Positions 1 through 10,560 of a DNA stretch of 64,000 nucleotides are shown here, in pieces; the first letter of the stretch is position 1, and each line of letters opens with the position of its first letter. The notes beneath the pieces are model-generated. The model did not search any database. It saw only the letters and a list, made by a program, of their open reading frames with translations, and had not been told where the DNA came from. The translations under genes and the position numbers were made by a program. Origin of the DNA: Azolla caroliniana (lineage: Eukaryota; Polypodiophyta); contig JBHGNT010000005.1 of NCBI GenBank assembly GCA_043228905.1, positions 5,084,001 through 5,148,000 of the forward strand, given 5' to 3'.

Positions 1-704
1 CTAGAGGCAGACGTCCCATCTTTGTCCACCATTTCCGAGAACTACAAGTATCAAATTAAAAGAGCATTAATCCTAAGTTCAGATTGAGAAATTAAAGAGT
101 CTAGATAGATATCCAGATGATCTAAACAAACCTGCACGCAAGCTGCAGTTAAGGTGTCTAAAATGGCATTGGTAGTATAACTTCCAGACTTTAGTCTTAT
201 TCTTCTTGGCTCGATATCAACAGCACTCTTTGCCCAGAAAGTGAAGATCGATGGTTCATTTATCTGGGCCAAAATTTCTCAAAATGAATGACGTAATCAT
301 GAAACGCTTATTTTATCTTCTGAATAAAACTATGGTAGTGTTTATACTTGAAAACTTCGTAGTATATCAACAAAAAAATAAAACTCAACAGGTCAAATTT
401 GAAAACCGGCCTTACCTCCCATCTTGTAATATTCTCCAATGGATAGATACGGACAGTTTTGTTTGTACTTGGGGAAATCATTCGTACCCCATCCAAACCA
501 ATCTACGAGATTACATTACCATGAAATGCATTACACATTTTTCAAAGTTTAAGTACATATAATAAAAGTTCAGGATTCATCCTTGCAGTGACATCATTTG
601 TACCCCATCCAAATCAATCTACAAGTTTATATTACCATGACATACATTATACATTTTGCAAAGTTTAAGTACATAATAAAAGATCAGGTTCATCCTTGGA
701 CATC

Positions 705-742
<38 letters not shown>

Positions 743-1943
743 TAAATCCTTATACATCATAATTATTGGATTATATGATTAATTTTAAACAAATCAAAAC
801 ACATTAAATGATATGATTTATAATACTTACTTGACATAGGACATCTTGAGAGATATTCCCTGATCCATAATCTGAAAGAAGAGTCACGCGATACTTCTGC
901 ACCCCGCCATTTCTGTCTTCATCATCAACCTTTGGAACTGCCCTTGGGAGCTTTGGTTCTCCATAAGAAGAACTATAACTGCCACTCAAAGAAGACTTAA
1001 AACTATCCCTGTTTCCCCACTGATTGCTCCCAGTACCTCTCGCACCATAAGGCTCCGAATTCCCACCACTATATGCATAGATGTCACCTAGACCAAGATC
1101 ATCATCATCAACATAACCACTCTTGTAATGCCTATCGGGTAAGGTGGGCTTCTCTTGATAACTTGATTCATATCTCAGAGGCTGAGTATATGAAGGTCTT
1201 TCAAAATCTCTACCCGGTGGAGGACCAGAGTATACCCGGCCTTGGTCATAAACACTCATTTGCCCTTGTGGAACTCCATAGTTATTGAAATCGTAACCTT
1301 GCAAACTTGCTCCATAAGATTGGGAAGAATCATACGATTGCTGCTTCTCGCCATATCTAGCAATCGATTGATCAAAAGCCACCGGCTGTTGCTTCTCTCC
1401 ATATTGAGATTTAGAAGGATCGAACCCCATTTGTTGATTATTATTATTATCAAAAACATGTGGGTTATGATCAAATACCTGTTGATTTGTTGCATAAGAT
1501 GGCATCAACGATGATGACAGTTGATCATAAGACGGTTGAGGAGCAACAGGGTATGCTGATCCCGAACTTGATGGACCATAATTCAGTAGTTGTGATGATG
1601 TGGGAGCAGAATGATGATGTGGAGGATTCTGATAGGTTTGTTCATAAGGAGAGGAACTTACTGGCGGTACATATGACCCTTGAGGTGGAGGAGTCGAATA
1701 TGGAATTTGTGATGAAATGTTTAATGAAGCCATTGATTCGCTCAATGATGATGATTGAGGCACTGGTGGCATGCCGTAGGCAGGCACAGAGTAAGAAGGG
1801 AGTAGTGTTTGATTAGATGAGCCACTCTCTGCATAATAGGGGGGCACAGAGACATATGATGAAGTAGCATAAGGCGGCATCACATCGGGTGATGGCGCTG
1901 TTGCATATAGACTTGTTTGCTGTTGTGGCGATTGTTGATACAT
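1..1943 (-). CDS. FREE1: FREE1/FYVE1-like ESCRT protein, 5' part (exons 1-4, runs off left edge)
   Basis: Plant-specific ESCRT component that in Arabidopsis binds PI3P and ubiquitin and acts in multivesicular body and vacuolar sorting. Seen: exon 1 831-1943 (ATG at 1943, 371 codons), exon 2 416-502, exon 3 132-263, exon 4 from 41 leftwards. Introns start GTAAGT, GTAAGG and GTTTGT and end TAG, CAG and TAG, and all joints fall between codons, so the frame runs on without a break. Residues 1-300 are low-complexity Tyr/Pro/Ser/Gln-rich, as in FREE1. The conserved core follows: GGVQKYRV, DVLCQ-IGLDGVRM, RIYPLENITRWE, FTFWAKS, RRIRLKSGSYTTNAILDTL, all close to my knowledge of Arabidopsis FREE1. The C-terminal FYVE zinc finger and coiled coil would lie beyond position 1. 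I see no P-[ST]-A-P motif in the N-terminal part. The family call rests on recall, not on a search. Confidence 0.9.
478..704 (-). repeat. Tandem duplication of intron 1 end plus exon 2 start (two ~113-bp copies)
   Basis: 478-593 and 594-704 are diverged direct copies. Each holds the 5' part of FREE1 exon 2 and its upstream intron sequence, including a TAG acceptor followed by ATT G.T TTG GAT GGG GTA. The downstream copy (in gene direction, 478-502) is the real exon start, because it joins a GAG/GTAAGG donor at 416. The upstream copy (594-618) keeps the acceptor but has no matching donor after it. Confidence 0.85.
707..739. repeat. (TA)n microsatellite in FREE1 intron 1
   Basis: About 16 uninterrupted TA units inside the first intron of the FREE1-like gene. 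Confidence 0.95.
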
Positions 1944-2362
1944 CTTCTTATTTCTTATCTCTTCCTTTTGATCTGGGGCAGGGGAATAAAAAAAAACTGT
2001 TCAGAGGCAGTGCTGAACGACTAATTCAATTGTTCGATCTTCTTCTCTCCTTGAAAACCTAAAAAGCCCTGTTTGAAAACTGCTTGTGCTTCTTGTCTAA
2101 GTATGAGCAAAAAAAATTACCCTTCCCTGTGTCAACCCTAATCCTTTATGCAGAGAGAAAGAGAGATAGATAGATAGATCTTTTCTTCTGCAAATCCTGA
2201 TCTTGCAGGGAGAGAGACTTCTCTGTGCAAACCCTAATCCTAGAGAGAGATTAAAGGTCTTCCTAGTCACGGCAAACACTCCGAAGGGATTCTTTGTCTT
2301 TGATAAATTGATAAATAGAAGAAGAAACGCAAACAGAAAGAGACCCCCATCTAATGACATGT
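1944..2362 (-). promoter_or_regulatory. FREE1 5' UTR and upstream region, possible leader intron
   Basis: Directly upstream of the ATG the minus strand carries a pyrimidine tract ending in CCCCAG at 1973, a good splice acceptor 29 bases before the ATG, so the leader may hold an intron (inference). Farther up are GATA and GA/CT repeats (2155-2180) and two CCCTAA-type motifs on the plus strand, ACCCTAATCC near 2133 and AAACCCTAATCC near 2235. The second resembles the plant telo-box seen near start sites of housekeeping genes. No TATA box was assigned. Confidence 0.45.
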
Positions 2363-2599
2363 ATGTGTGTATGCATGCCATGTGTGTATGTATGTTACAT
2401 GTATGTATGTATGTATATGTACATGTATGTGTGTATGTATGTTACATGTATGTATGTATGTATATGTACATGTATGTGTGTATGTATGTTACATGTATGT
2501 ATGTATGTATATGTACATGTATGTATGTATGTATGTATGTATGTATGTGTGTGTGTGTCTGTGTGTATGTACGTATGTACATACATACGTACGTATGTA

Positions 2600-2640
<41 letters not shown>
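2363..2640. repeat. TG-rich minisatellite (47-bp unit x3) grading into (TG)n
   Basis: The marker GTTACATG recurs at 2394, 2441 and 2488, a 47-bp period made of ATGT and TATG runs. It passes into (ATGT)n near 2520-2545 and a pure (TG)n run near 2606-2638. Open frames through it encode only Cys/Met/Tyr/Val strings and are not genes. Confidence 0.9.
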
Positions 2641-2642
<2 letters not shown>

Positions 2643-2741
2643 ATGTGCTTGTGCATGCACTATAGAAGTCTCTCCTTTTCATCACCTCCCATTGTCCCAA
2701 ATGCATTGATGTCAACCTTTCTTGGGCACAATTTCTAACAT

Positions 2742-3463
2742 CTTCTCTTGTTTTTTTTTCCTAGAAAATATCCTTTCATTAGTTATAAACATCTATTAGC
2801 ACCATTTGGGTCTTGCATTTTGGGCATTCTTCCAATACACAATAAATTCAAGGTGGTGCAACATTGCAACATCTGTCTCACATTTAATTTCCTCATACCA
2901 CCTTTTCAAGGTATGCACCATCTGCATCCAGACATTTTGTACACTTTCCACTGGATGAACAGTAGTATTACCAAACACCTTAGAACACCTAGCAGTCCAA
3001 ATAAACCACATTGTGGCGGTGCATAGCAGCTCCCATACTTCTTGCATTGCCTTTAACATATAAGGAGGTTCCATATGACTTCGTTGCACCACCGTTATCC
3101 TTCCTCTTTGAATTCTAATAATCATGTCATTTGGACATGCTGCATATGGCCACATCATTTGTGCCACTATAGCCCATACTACCATACCCCACGAAAAATT
3201 GTCATCCCTAAACATAAAGACTAGAATTTGAAGCACTCGTCTCCAAACTTGTTGTGCAACATGACATTCCCGCAATCAATGTTTCAATGTCTCCATCTGG
3301 CAACTACAATAGATGCATGCGGTCGGTCCAACTGATTGTTGCAACCATTGGCCAACTAGTAATGCTCTATGTATTACTAGCCATTGGTAGATATTTATGT
3401 TCATATCTTGCTTCCTTTTCCATAATGTCCTCCAAAACTTTGCTAGGAATTCGGATGTGACCC
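2742..3463 (-). pseudogene. LINE (L1-type) 3' end, zf-RVT region and A tail
   Basis: This is the 3' end of a non-LTR retrotransposon read on the minus strand. Translation shows the zinc-binding region typical of the end of plant LINE ORF2: EFLAKFWRTLWKRK, NIYQWLVIHRALLVGQWL, CIYCSCQMETLKH, then LRECHVAQQVWRRVL and WELLCTATMWFIW. One in-frame TGA lies at 3276-3278, within the Cys/His block. The frame ends at 2796, followed by about 36 bases and an A9 run (T9 at 2751-2759), the likely poly-A tail. Copia A begins at 3464; the missing upstream part resumes at 9390. I found no clear LINE TSD. Confidence 0.8.
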
Positions 3464-3878
3464 TGCAAGCGTAAGTGTTTGCGGAAACGTAAAACAGAGA
3501 ACAACACACACACACACACACACACACAGAGCAAGAGAGACAGAGAGAGCAGAACACAATTTCAAAATTATATCAAGACTCTGTATACACACTGTGCTAA
3601 GTAGCACTATTTATACAAGTCCTCTTGGGACTAACAGAAGTACCATGTACTTCAATGCTCACACGAGCATTTGACACTTACTACGAGACTATAGCTACCT
3701 AGTAGTGTATCCTATACTAGGCTTCCAATTGGACTTCCGGTTACGGATTGCACCCGGCCTCCATTGCTTGTCGGTTCGGTTGCTCACCGTCATACCGATC
3801 CGTTTCGCCCGATCCGTCTCGCTTACCGGCTCCAGCTTATTCAGCCGATCCGGCTCCGGTTGAGCTTGCCGCTCAACA
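3464..3878 (-). repeat. 3' LTR of copia A
   Basis: 415 bp, TG...CA on both strands. It holds a TATAAATAG box (minus strand, near 3607-3616) and a (CA)n run at 3506-3528, where the other LTR carries (GA)n. It matches 8964-9384 closely. Confidence 0.95.
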
Positions 3879-3890
3879 CTCCCCCTCAAG
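3879..3890 (-). other. Polypurine tract of copia A
   Basis: The minus strand reads GCTTGAGGGGGAG directly before the TGTTGAG start of the 3' LTR, the plus-strand primer site of copia elements. Confidence 0.85.
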
Positions 3891-3920
3891 CTCAACCTGA
3901 GGTGGGGTCGTAGTGTCGAC

Positions 3921-4640
3921 CTATGTGGCAGTCGGTTCTTCCAACCGACTTCTCTTGGCGTCACTCCGCCTTGCTCGCGCTCCTCGTCCGGTTCGGTCCC
4001 GTTTGCCGCGACCCCTTTGGTTCTGCGCGCCTCGACCCTCTCGGTTGGCATGTCTGCTCAATAGGCCCATCTCAGCACTCACGTTGCTGTGACTCCGACG
4101 CTTGCCGATCCGTCGGTTCTCCCACGATGGCATCGACTTTCGCTGTGTCCGTGTCCCCTTGGCCTTCAGTCGATCCGACTCATCCGGATCCATCTGTTGA
4201 TCTGAGTCAGCTGTCTCCGACTCGTTCTAGCTCTTGTCCGAATCGGTACACTCCGATTCGACTTCCGGCTTCAAGCCTCTCACCACATCGGACCACTTCC
4301 GAGTCTTGGCCTTCTCCATGCTTCCCTCGGCTTCTTCAGCCGATGAACCGAAATCGAATTCTTCATTCGACTCTGTATCATGGTCAGTACCGTCGTGATG
4401 ACCTCCGCACAGCATGCACTTCTCTTCCTGAGTGCACAACTCTTCTTCACAGCCGCTTGCTCCGACCTGTTCGGATGTGTCGACTTCCTTCATCGACTCG
4501 GCTTCCTTCATCTTCTTGTCTCCTCTTCTTCCGACTCTCCTCTTACCGACGGGTTCAACAGTTTTTTGGCCTTTGCCCGTTTCGATAGAGACTTTGCCCT
4601 TGCTTCTCCCCCTCAAGTGCGGCACATCGAGATGCTGAAT
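3921..4640 (-). pseudogene. C-terminal extension of copia A pol, unknown function
   Basis: After the RNase H end ([21 protein letters not shown]) the same frame stays open for about 240 more codons, broken by a single TAG at 4227, and ends at 3921, close to the polypurine tract. The first part is acidic and lysine-rich ([16 protein letters not shown] is a possible Cys/His cluster). The second part is Arg-rich (GRGAQNQRGRGKRDRTGRG). Most copia pols stop shortly after RNase H. I recognise no envelope signature: no signal peptide or membrane segment is visible. It could be a transduced fragment or a lineage-specific tail. Confidence 0.5.
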
Positions 4641-7600
4641 ACCAAGCATGTCGGTAAAGTGCTGCAACTTGTCCGATCCTAGCGGCTTGGTGAAGATGTC
4701 GGCAACTTGCCGATCCGTATGAACATACCGTAGGTCAACTTCACCGCTCAGGACCCGCTCACGCACGAAGTGGTAGTGCACCTTGATGTGCTTTGTGCGA
4801 GCATGGAACACAGGGTTCTTGGCGAGCTGCAGGCTGCTCATGTTATCGCAGTAAATCGGGATCGGGGTTGGTACCTCGATTCGCAAGTCTCGCAGCAGTC
4901 GCCGAAGCCAGATGGCTTCACAAGTGGCAACGGTAGCGGCCCGGTACTCAGCCTCAGTGATTGACAAAGCCACTGTGGGCTGCTTCTTGCTGCTCCATGC
5001 AACGGCCGCGCTACCTATGGAGAACATGTATCCGGAAGTGGAGCGGCGATCAGACGCATCGCCGGCCCAGTCAGCATCTGTGTAACCAACAAGCTCTTCG
5101 GGTATACCTCGCCGGTATAGCAGTCCCCGGTCCTTAGTGCCGCTGACATACCGTAATATTCGTTACGCGCATTGAAGGTGCTCCACGATCGGCTTCTGCA
5201 TGAACTGGCTTACCATGCCGACCGGATAGTTGATGTCGGGTCGGGTGATGATGGTTAAGTAGATCAGGCTTCCGACAACCTGTCGGAACCGTTTCTCATT
5301 GCAGGCCGGTCCAGAGTTGGGACGGAGCTTCTGGTTACGGTCCAGGGGTGTGGAGACAGGTCGGCAATCCGTCATGCCGAACTTATACAACATATTCAAC
5401 ACGTAATGTCGTTGTGAGAGCAATATGCCGTCGGGGGTCCGGATCACTTCGATCCCAAGAAAATAATGAAGGTCCCCCAGGTCCTTCATTTCGAATGCGT
5501 CCGACAACTGGGACTTTACGCGGTTGATTTCGGGAAGACCCGGTCCGGTGATGACTAAATCATCCACATACAAGAGTATACATACCGGACCGTCAGAGCC
5601 TTGCCGGATGAACAACGAAGAGTCCGACTTAGAGACAACAAACCCCAGCTTATGCAACCGGTGCGTGATCTTCGCGTTCCAAGCTCGGGGGGCTTGCTTC
5701 AAGCCGTAAAGCGACTTCTTCAGTCGGCATACCGCCGACTTGTTCATCTCTGAGTGAAATCCGGGGGGCTGAGTCATAAAGACTTCTTCTTCAAGCTCTC
5801 CTTGAAGGAAGGCGTTCTTCACATCCATTTGGTGAAGATGCCACCCCCTTGCCGCAGCAACCGCCAGTATCACACGAACCGTCGTCATCTTCGCCACAGG
5901 AGCGAAGGTCTCGTCGTAGTCGATTCCGTGGGTCTGCGCGTATCCCTTCGCCACTAACCGGGCTTTGTACCGGTTAATAGAACCGTCGGCGTTGTACTTG
6001 ACCTTGTACACCCACTTGCATCCGATCAGTTTACACTGACGGGGAGGATCAACTAGGTCCCAAGTTTCGTTGGCATCGAGTGCCCGCATTTCTTCGTCCA
6101 TAGCGGCACGCCAATTTGCGTCCTTTGCCGCTTCTGCGTAGCTCTTCGGCTCACACACTTCTGTCACCTTAGTCATGTACGCATAATGATGCGCCATGTA
6201 TTCATTGTACCCGTACCGCATGACGGGATCCTTCTGGCGGGTTGATTGGCGCAACGCACCGTCACCTGATTTGAGGCCCTTCTTGGCCAGTTCGGTCTTC
6301 GTTGCCGAAGATCTGCCTTTCTCCTTTCCGGAGTCGGATACGCACTGATTCGACTCATCGTTGCCGGTTTCGAATTCCGGCATCTTCCTCTTCCCTTTCT
6401 CTTTGCGCGTGAACCGTTTCCTCGGTTCCTTGCGCGGGGAGAGCACGGCAGAGTCTCCACTACTTGCCGTCTCTTCATCCGACTGGTCCAACCGACTCAG
6501 ACGCTCGTTCGGTCCACTCAACCGAAACGATTCCGGACTCTCATCTTGAGTCCTGGCTTCATCATCCTCTGCCAGGGCTGATTCAGGCGCACTGGCCTGA
6601 TCTTCCGGCATTGGGTCGAGATCGGAAGTCGGAGTCGGTAGGGAGTACCAGGATGCCGATTCGTCGAACTCGACATCCCGGCTAACTCAGACTTCCTTCG
6701 TCCGGGGGTTATAGCACTTATACCCCTTTTGCTCTTGAGCATAGCCGACTAGAATGCATTTTTCCGATTTTGCATCCAGCTTTCTCCGCTTCTGATCCGG
6801 CACATGCACATACGCTATGCTGCCGAATATCCGAAGGTGTCTTAAGTTCGGCTTGCGCCCGAAATACAGCTCATGAGCTGACACCTTGTCACCAATGCGG
6901 TTTTGTATGTAGACGGCCGTCTGGACCGCCTCCGCCCAGTAGAACCGGGGCATGCTCTTCTCCTCCAGCATTGTCCTTGCCGCTTCGACGAGTGTCCGGT
7001 TCTTCCTTTCGGCCACACCGTTTTGCTCAGGTGTGTATCTACAGCTGAACTCTCGCCGAATTCCCTTCTGCTGCAGATAACTAGTGAATTGGCCGGAAAA
7101 ATATTCCTTTCCGCCATCCGACCGAAGGCATTTGATCTTCCTCTCCGATTTCCGTTCCACCATCTTCTGGAGGCTCCGGAAACAGTCGAAGACTTCGCTC
7201 TTCCGCTCAATGAGGTAGATCCAAGTATGTCGAGTATAGTCGTCGATGAAGGAGACGAAGTACCGACTCCCGCCAAGGCTTACACTTTGTGTCGGTCCCC
7301 ACACATCCGAATGGATGAGATCGAGCTTGTTACGGCTCCGGTTCCGTTCGGTGGGGAATGGAAGCGATGTTGCTTCCCAAGTTGGCAGGCTTCACAAATT
7401 TCGGCTCTCCGGCCGCTGAACTTCGGCAAACCGAAAACGACTTGTTTCGTTTGCAGATCTTGAAGCCTCTGGTAGTTGACGTGGCCTATCCGCTTGTGCC
7501 ACAGGTCGATGTCCGACTCGACCTTCTGTCGTTTCGCGAACAGAGCGGTGCCAAAGTCATTGGTGTCGAGGATAAACATCCTCCCGTCTCTGCGCCCTTG

Positions 7601-8869
7601 CGCAATGACTTTGCCCTCATCCTCAATCTGACCGACAGACACCAAGTTCTTCGTGATCGTCGGAACGTGTAATACGTTCATCAGCTTCCCTTTCTGTCCG
7701 ACGTGGCTTAGAGGGACTTCTCCGACGTGCACAATTAGGTGAGGAGTGTCGTCTCCGGTTTCGACTACTCCTGGTTGATCCGGTTTCTCCAGAAAGGAGA
7801 ACCACTCTTTGTGGCTCGTCATGTGGTTCGACGCGCCGGAATCAACATACCACACTTCCTCCATTTTGGAAGTGGTCTTCTTCATTGAGTTTGCCTTGTG
7901 ATTCATCACCAAGACTAGCCCCTTACCGGCCTTTCCGGTTCCGGATCCTTTTGATCCGTTTGCGTAGTGCGAGTTTTGCCGGCCATCCTTACCGGTCTTG
8001 CCGGATCCGGATTTGTCCGAATCGGCACGCTTTCTCCAACACTCGCTTTCCCTGTGGCCTTTTTTGCCATAGTACCAGCATTCCGTAGCGGATTTGTCTT
8101 GCCGGCCTCCGGCACCGCCTTGACTCCCCCTGCTTGTGGAAGTCCCGGAACTGCTGTCGACACGTTCATAGTGCTTCCATTCCTGCTCTTGCCGGCCGCC
8201 TCCATTGCGTGCCGACCCACCTCTTCCACCACGCCCACGGAACCGATCCGTTCCCGTGTACAACATTCGGTTGTCCAGGGATGCACTGGTAGATGCACTG
8301 GCGTGGTTCTCCTCTACAAGGAGCATCGACTGTAAGTTGAAGAATGAGGGGGTATTCTCCCTTGTACACACCGCAGTCCGGAACGCTCCGAACTTGGACG
8401 CCAGGCCTCCGAGACATACCTGCACCATCTCGTCTTCCTCTATGGTAACATTGATAGAGGCTAGCGAGTCGCAGATCTCCTTTATCCGACCCGTGTAGTC
8501 TGCCACAGACATGTTCTTCTGTCGAACATTGCTCAACTCCTGTCTGAGTTGCAGCTTCCGGGCAGTGGTGCTTGCGGCAAAAACCTTTTTCAGGTTCCCC
8601 CAAGCATCCTTCAGTGTCTTGGCGTCACGGATGTGGCTGAGCAGCTGATCGCCGACACTGGGCGCGAAGCAGTACATCACCTTGCTTGCCGCTTGTTCCC
8701 ATACCGGGAAGTCCTTGTGTGCCGAGTCTAGCGCCGCATCATTTGCTCCTTCGACATAACTCCAGTACCCGTGTCCAAGCAGGTACTGGTGCATCTTGTA
8801 AGACCAGGATGCATAGTTGCTCCTGTCGAGCTTCTCCACCGGGAGCGACGTAGCCATGCCTCTATCCAT
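4227..8869 (-). pseudogene. Copia A gag-pol polyprotein, three lesions
   Basis: Likely ATG at 8869 (MDRGMATSLPVEKL). Seen in order: copia gag (LDRSNYASW, YTGRIKEICDSL); a zinc-knuckle-like CWYYGKKGHRESEC in which the second Cys is Tyr; protease VDSGASNHM; the HHCC finger WHKRIGHVNY...CEACQLGK; integrase with LRSDGGKEY and NGVAERKN; RT with [14 protein letters not shown] and the YVDD box; RNase H with [16 protein letters not shown] and YCDNMSS. Lesions: a one-base indel near 7350-7365, in a G run ahead of the integrase core; a TGA at 6687-6689, between integrase and RT; a TAA at 5163-5165, inside the RT to RNase H linker. The rest is open. Products would form virus-like particles and copy the element. 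Many antisense ORFs here are shadows. Confidence 0.9.
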
Positions 8870-8951
8870 GTCTTCTACTGTGTCTGTTCTCAACCTGTTA
8901 GGGTTTTCTTCTCAAGAGTAAATGTCTGCAGCAGAGGTTCTCAACCCTCAC

Positions 8952-8963
8952 GCTCTGATACCA
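8952..8963 (-). other. Primer binding site of copia A (initiator tRNA-Met)
   Basis: The minus strand reads TGGTATCAGAGC directly after the 5' LTR, complementary to the 3' end of plant initiator tRNA-Met. Confidence 0.95.
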
Positions 8964-9005
8964 TGCAAGCGTAAGTGTTTGCGGAAACGTAAAACAGAGA
9001 ACAAC

Positions 9006-9046
<41 letters not shown>

Positions 9047-9384
9047 CAGAGAGAGCAGAACACAATTTCAAAATTATATCAAGACTCTGTATACACACTG
9101 TGCTAAGTAGCACTATTTATACAAGTCCTCTTGGGACTAACAGAAGTACCATGTACTTCAATGCTCACACGAGCATTTGACACTTACTACGAGACTATAG
9201 CTACCTAGTAGTCTATCCTATACTAGGCTTCCGATTGGACTTCCGGTTACGGATTGCACCCGGCCTCCACTGCTTGCCGGTTCGGTTGCTCACCGTCATA
9301 CCGATCCGTTTCGCCTGATCCGTCTCGCTTACCGGCTCCGGCTTATTCAGCCGATCCGGCTCCGGTTGAGCTTGCCGCTCAACA
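8964..9384 (-). repeat. 5' LTR of copia A
   Basis: 421 bp, TG...CA, with (GA)n at about 9007-9038, TATAAATAG near 9111-9120 (minus strand), and followed by TSD copy GACCC at 9385-9389. Confidence 0.95.
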
Positions 9385-9389
9385 GACCC

Positions 9390-9549
9390 CTTGATGGGTC
9401 CAAAATTGACTAGCCCATGGTGTAGTTCTCCGTTGAGCTGCCAAAATGTGTCATCCAATCTTAACTGAGTACTGAAAAAAACCACACCTTTTCTCCGCAC
9501 AATCAAACAGATCTTTCCACCAAAATTCTCCTGATCCCATTGCAACCTT
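9390..9549 (-). pseudogene. LINE segment between copia A and the 9.5-10.5 kb insert
   Basis: Minus-strand translation gives RLQWDQENFGGKICLIVRRKG and LDDTFWQLNGELHHGLVNFGP, which runs across the copia A insertion into the zf-RVT block at 3463. Removing element A and one GACCC gives the continuous frame GVTSEFLAKFW. The segment ends near 9549, where LINE-like sequence stops. Confidence 0.65.
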
Positions 9550-9751
9550 GTTATGTACACATAACGTTGGTGAGGGTAGGTCACCAATATTTACATTAGT
9601 GAAGGGTATGTTCACTAATGTTAAAAAGGGGACTAATGATTGGATAGAAGGAATGATAAATGCATGCACTATCATGATTTGGAAAACCAATGAATGGAGA
9701 GCCTTTTAGAAAGGCACATCTATTCAAGGGGCCTAGGAAAAGGTATAAATA
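9550..9751. other. Unassigned sequence flanking solo LTR C1
   Basis: AT-rich stretch that interrupts the LINE together with 9752-10560. It opens with a perfect short inverted repeat GTTATGT-AC-ACATAAC (9550-9565). No coding signal was seen. It may be part of an older insertion into the LINE. Confidence 0.3.
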
Positions 9752-10323
9752 TGACAGGAACTGCACGCTCCGTATACGCAACGCTCGGCCACAACCGAGC
9801 TTAGAATCATACACAGAAAACGGGAGATAAATGCACGACACAGTGAAGAGAAGAGTACACAGGATGTTTACGTGGAAAACCCAAACTAGGGAAAAAACCA
9901 CGGCAGCCTATAGGTTGCAAACTATCACTATGTTAGAATGTACAACAATGAGTTCACGGAGGCAACGACCTCGTGCTCACGATCTTCGCCACAGGCGGCG
10001 GTTTCAACAGAGGCAACGACCTCGTTCTCTCTCTCTCTCTCTCTCTGTACACAGTTACATGCTCTCTCTCTTCTTGCACCAACAAGAATAACAACCCATC
10101 TAAAAGTTTGCCCTAAGTCATATTTATACTAATATGACTTTTCGGCTATTTACAGATATAGCCATGATGGACTCTCAGAAACATATTTACGAATATGTCT
10201 CTTCATCCGGTTCTCACTCCTCACCGGGTCTGCACCATCCGGCTCTCCGTAGCCGGGTACTCGTCATCCGGTTCCGGGCATTGTTCTTCTCCCTTCCCAT
10301 CCGGAGGGACCTGTCTTCCAACA
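9752..10323 (-). repeat. Solo LTR C1 (copia family C)
   Basis: 572 bp, TG...CA, closely matching the LTR of element C3 (38569-39386), including CTCGGCCACAACCGAGCTTA and the CCGGAGGGACCTGTCT end. Flanks AAATA (9747-9751) and AAACA (10324-10328) fit a 5-bp TSD with one change. No internal region follows, so it is a solo LTR. Orientation is taken from C3. Confidence 0.85.
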
Positions 10324-10560
10324 AAACATGAGGCTTCGCTACCCTCATAATCACATTACGTCGGAAGGTTGCTATCTTAGACACCGGTGGTGCGGGCTAG
10401 GCTTTCGTCTCGACGATTTGTTTATCTCTTCTAAGGTATTAGTCATCCTAATATCCGGCAGTATGGGACGTCGGTGGTAGGTTGGCTATGTTTAGATCAT
10501 AGCTCAGGGGTGGTCAGGTGGAACGGGTTCTTCTATCCATTCGATTTTCCTTCTTTTACT
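10324..10560. other. Unassigned sequence right of solo LTR C1
   Basis: About 230 bp without recognised coding or repeat identity, lying between the solo LTR and the next LINE segment. Probably belongs to the same older insertion as 9550-9751. Confidence 0.3.

Larger units (their letters stand above)
3464..9384 (-). mobile_element. Ty1-copia retrotransposon A, near-complete, TSD GACCC
   Basis: The element is 5921 bp and is read on the minus strand. LTRs are 3464-3878 and 8964-9384, both TG...CA. The 5-bp TSD is GACCC (3459-3463 and 9385-9389). A 12-nt initiator-tRNA-Met primer site abuts the 5' LTR and a purine tract abuts the 3' LTR. Domain order gag, protease, integrase, RT, RNase H is the copia order. 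Leaving aside a variable CA/GA tract, the two LTRs differ at about six positions, so the insertion is fairly recent. The coding frame has one frameshift and two stops, so this copy is not autonomous as it stands. It sits inside a LINE. Confidence 0.95.

Noticed and set aside
2203-2738. Overlapping ORFs of 70-170 codons on both strands rich in Cys, Met, Tyr, Val or His and Thr
   Set aside because: They are translations of the TG/ATGT minisatellite; any repeat of this kind is open in several frames.
3921-4640. Envelope-like gene for copia A
   Set aside because: No signal peptide, membrane segment or separate start is visible; it is an in-frame tail of pol.
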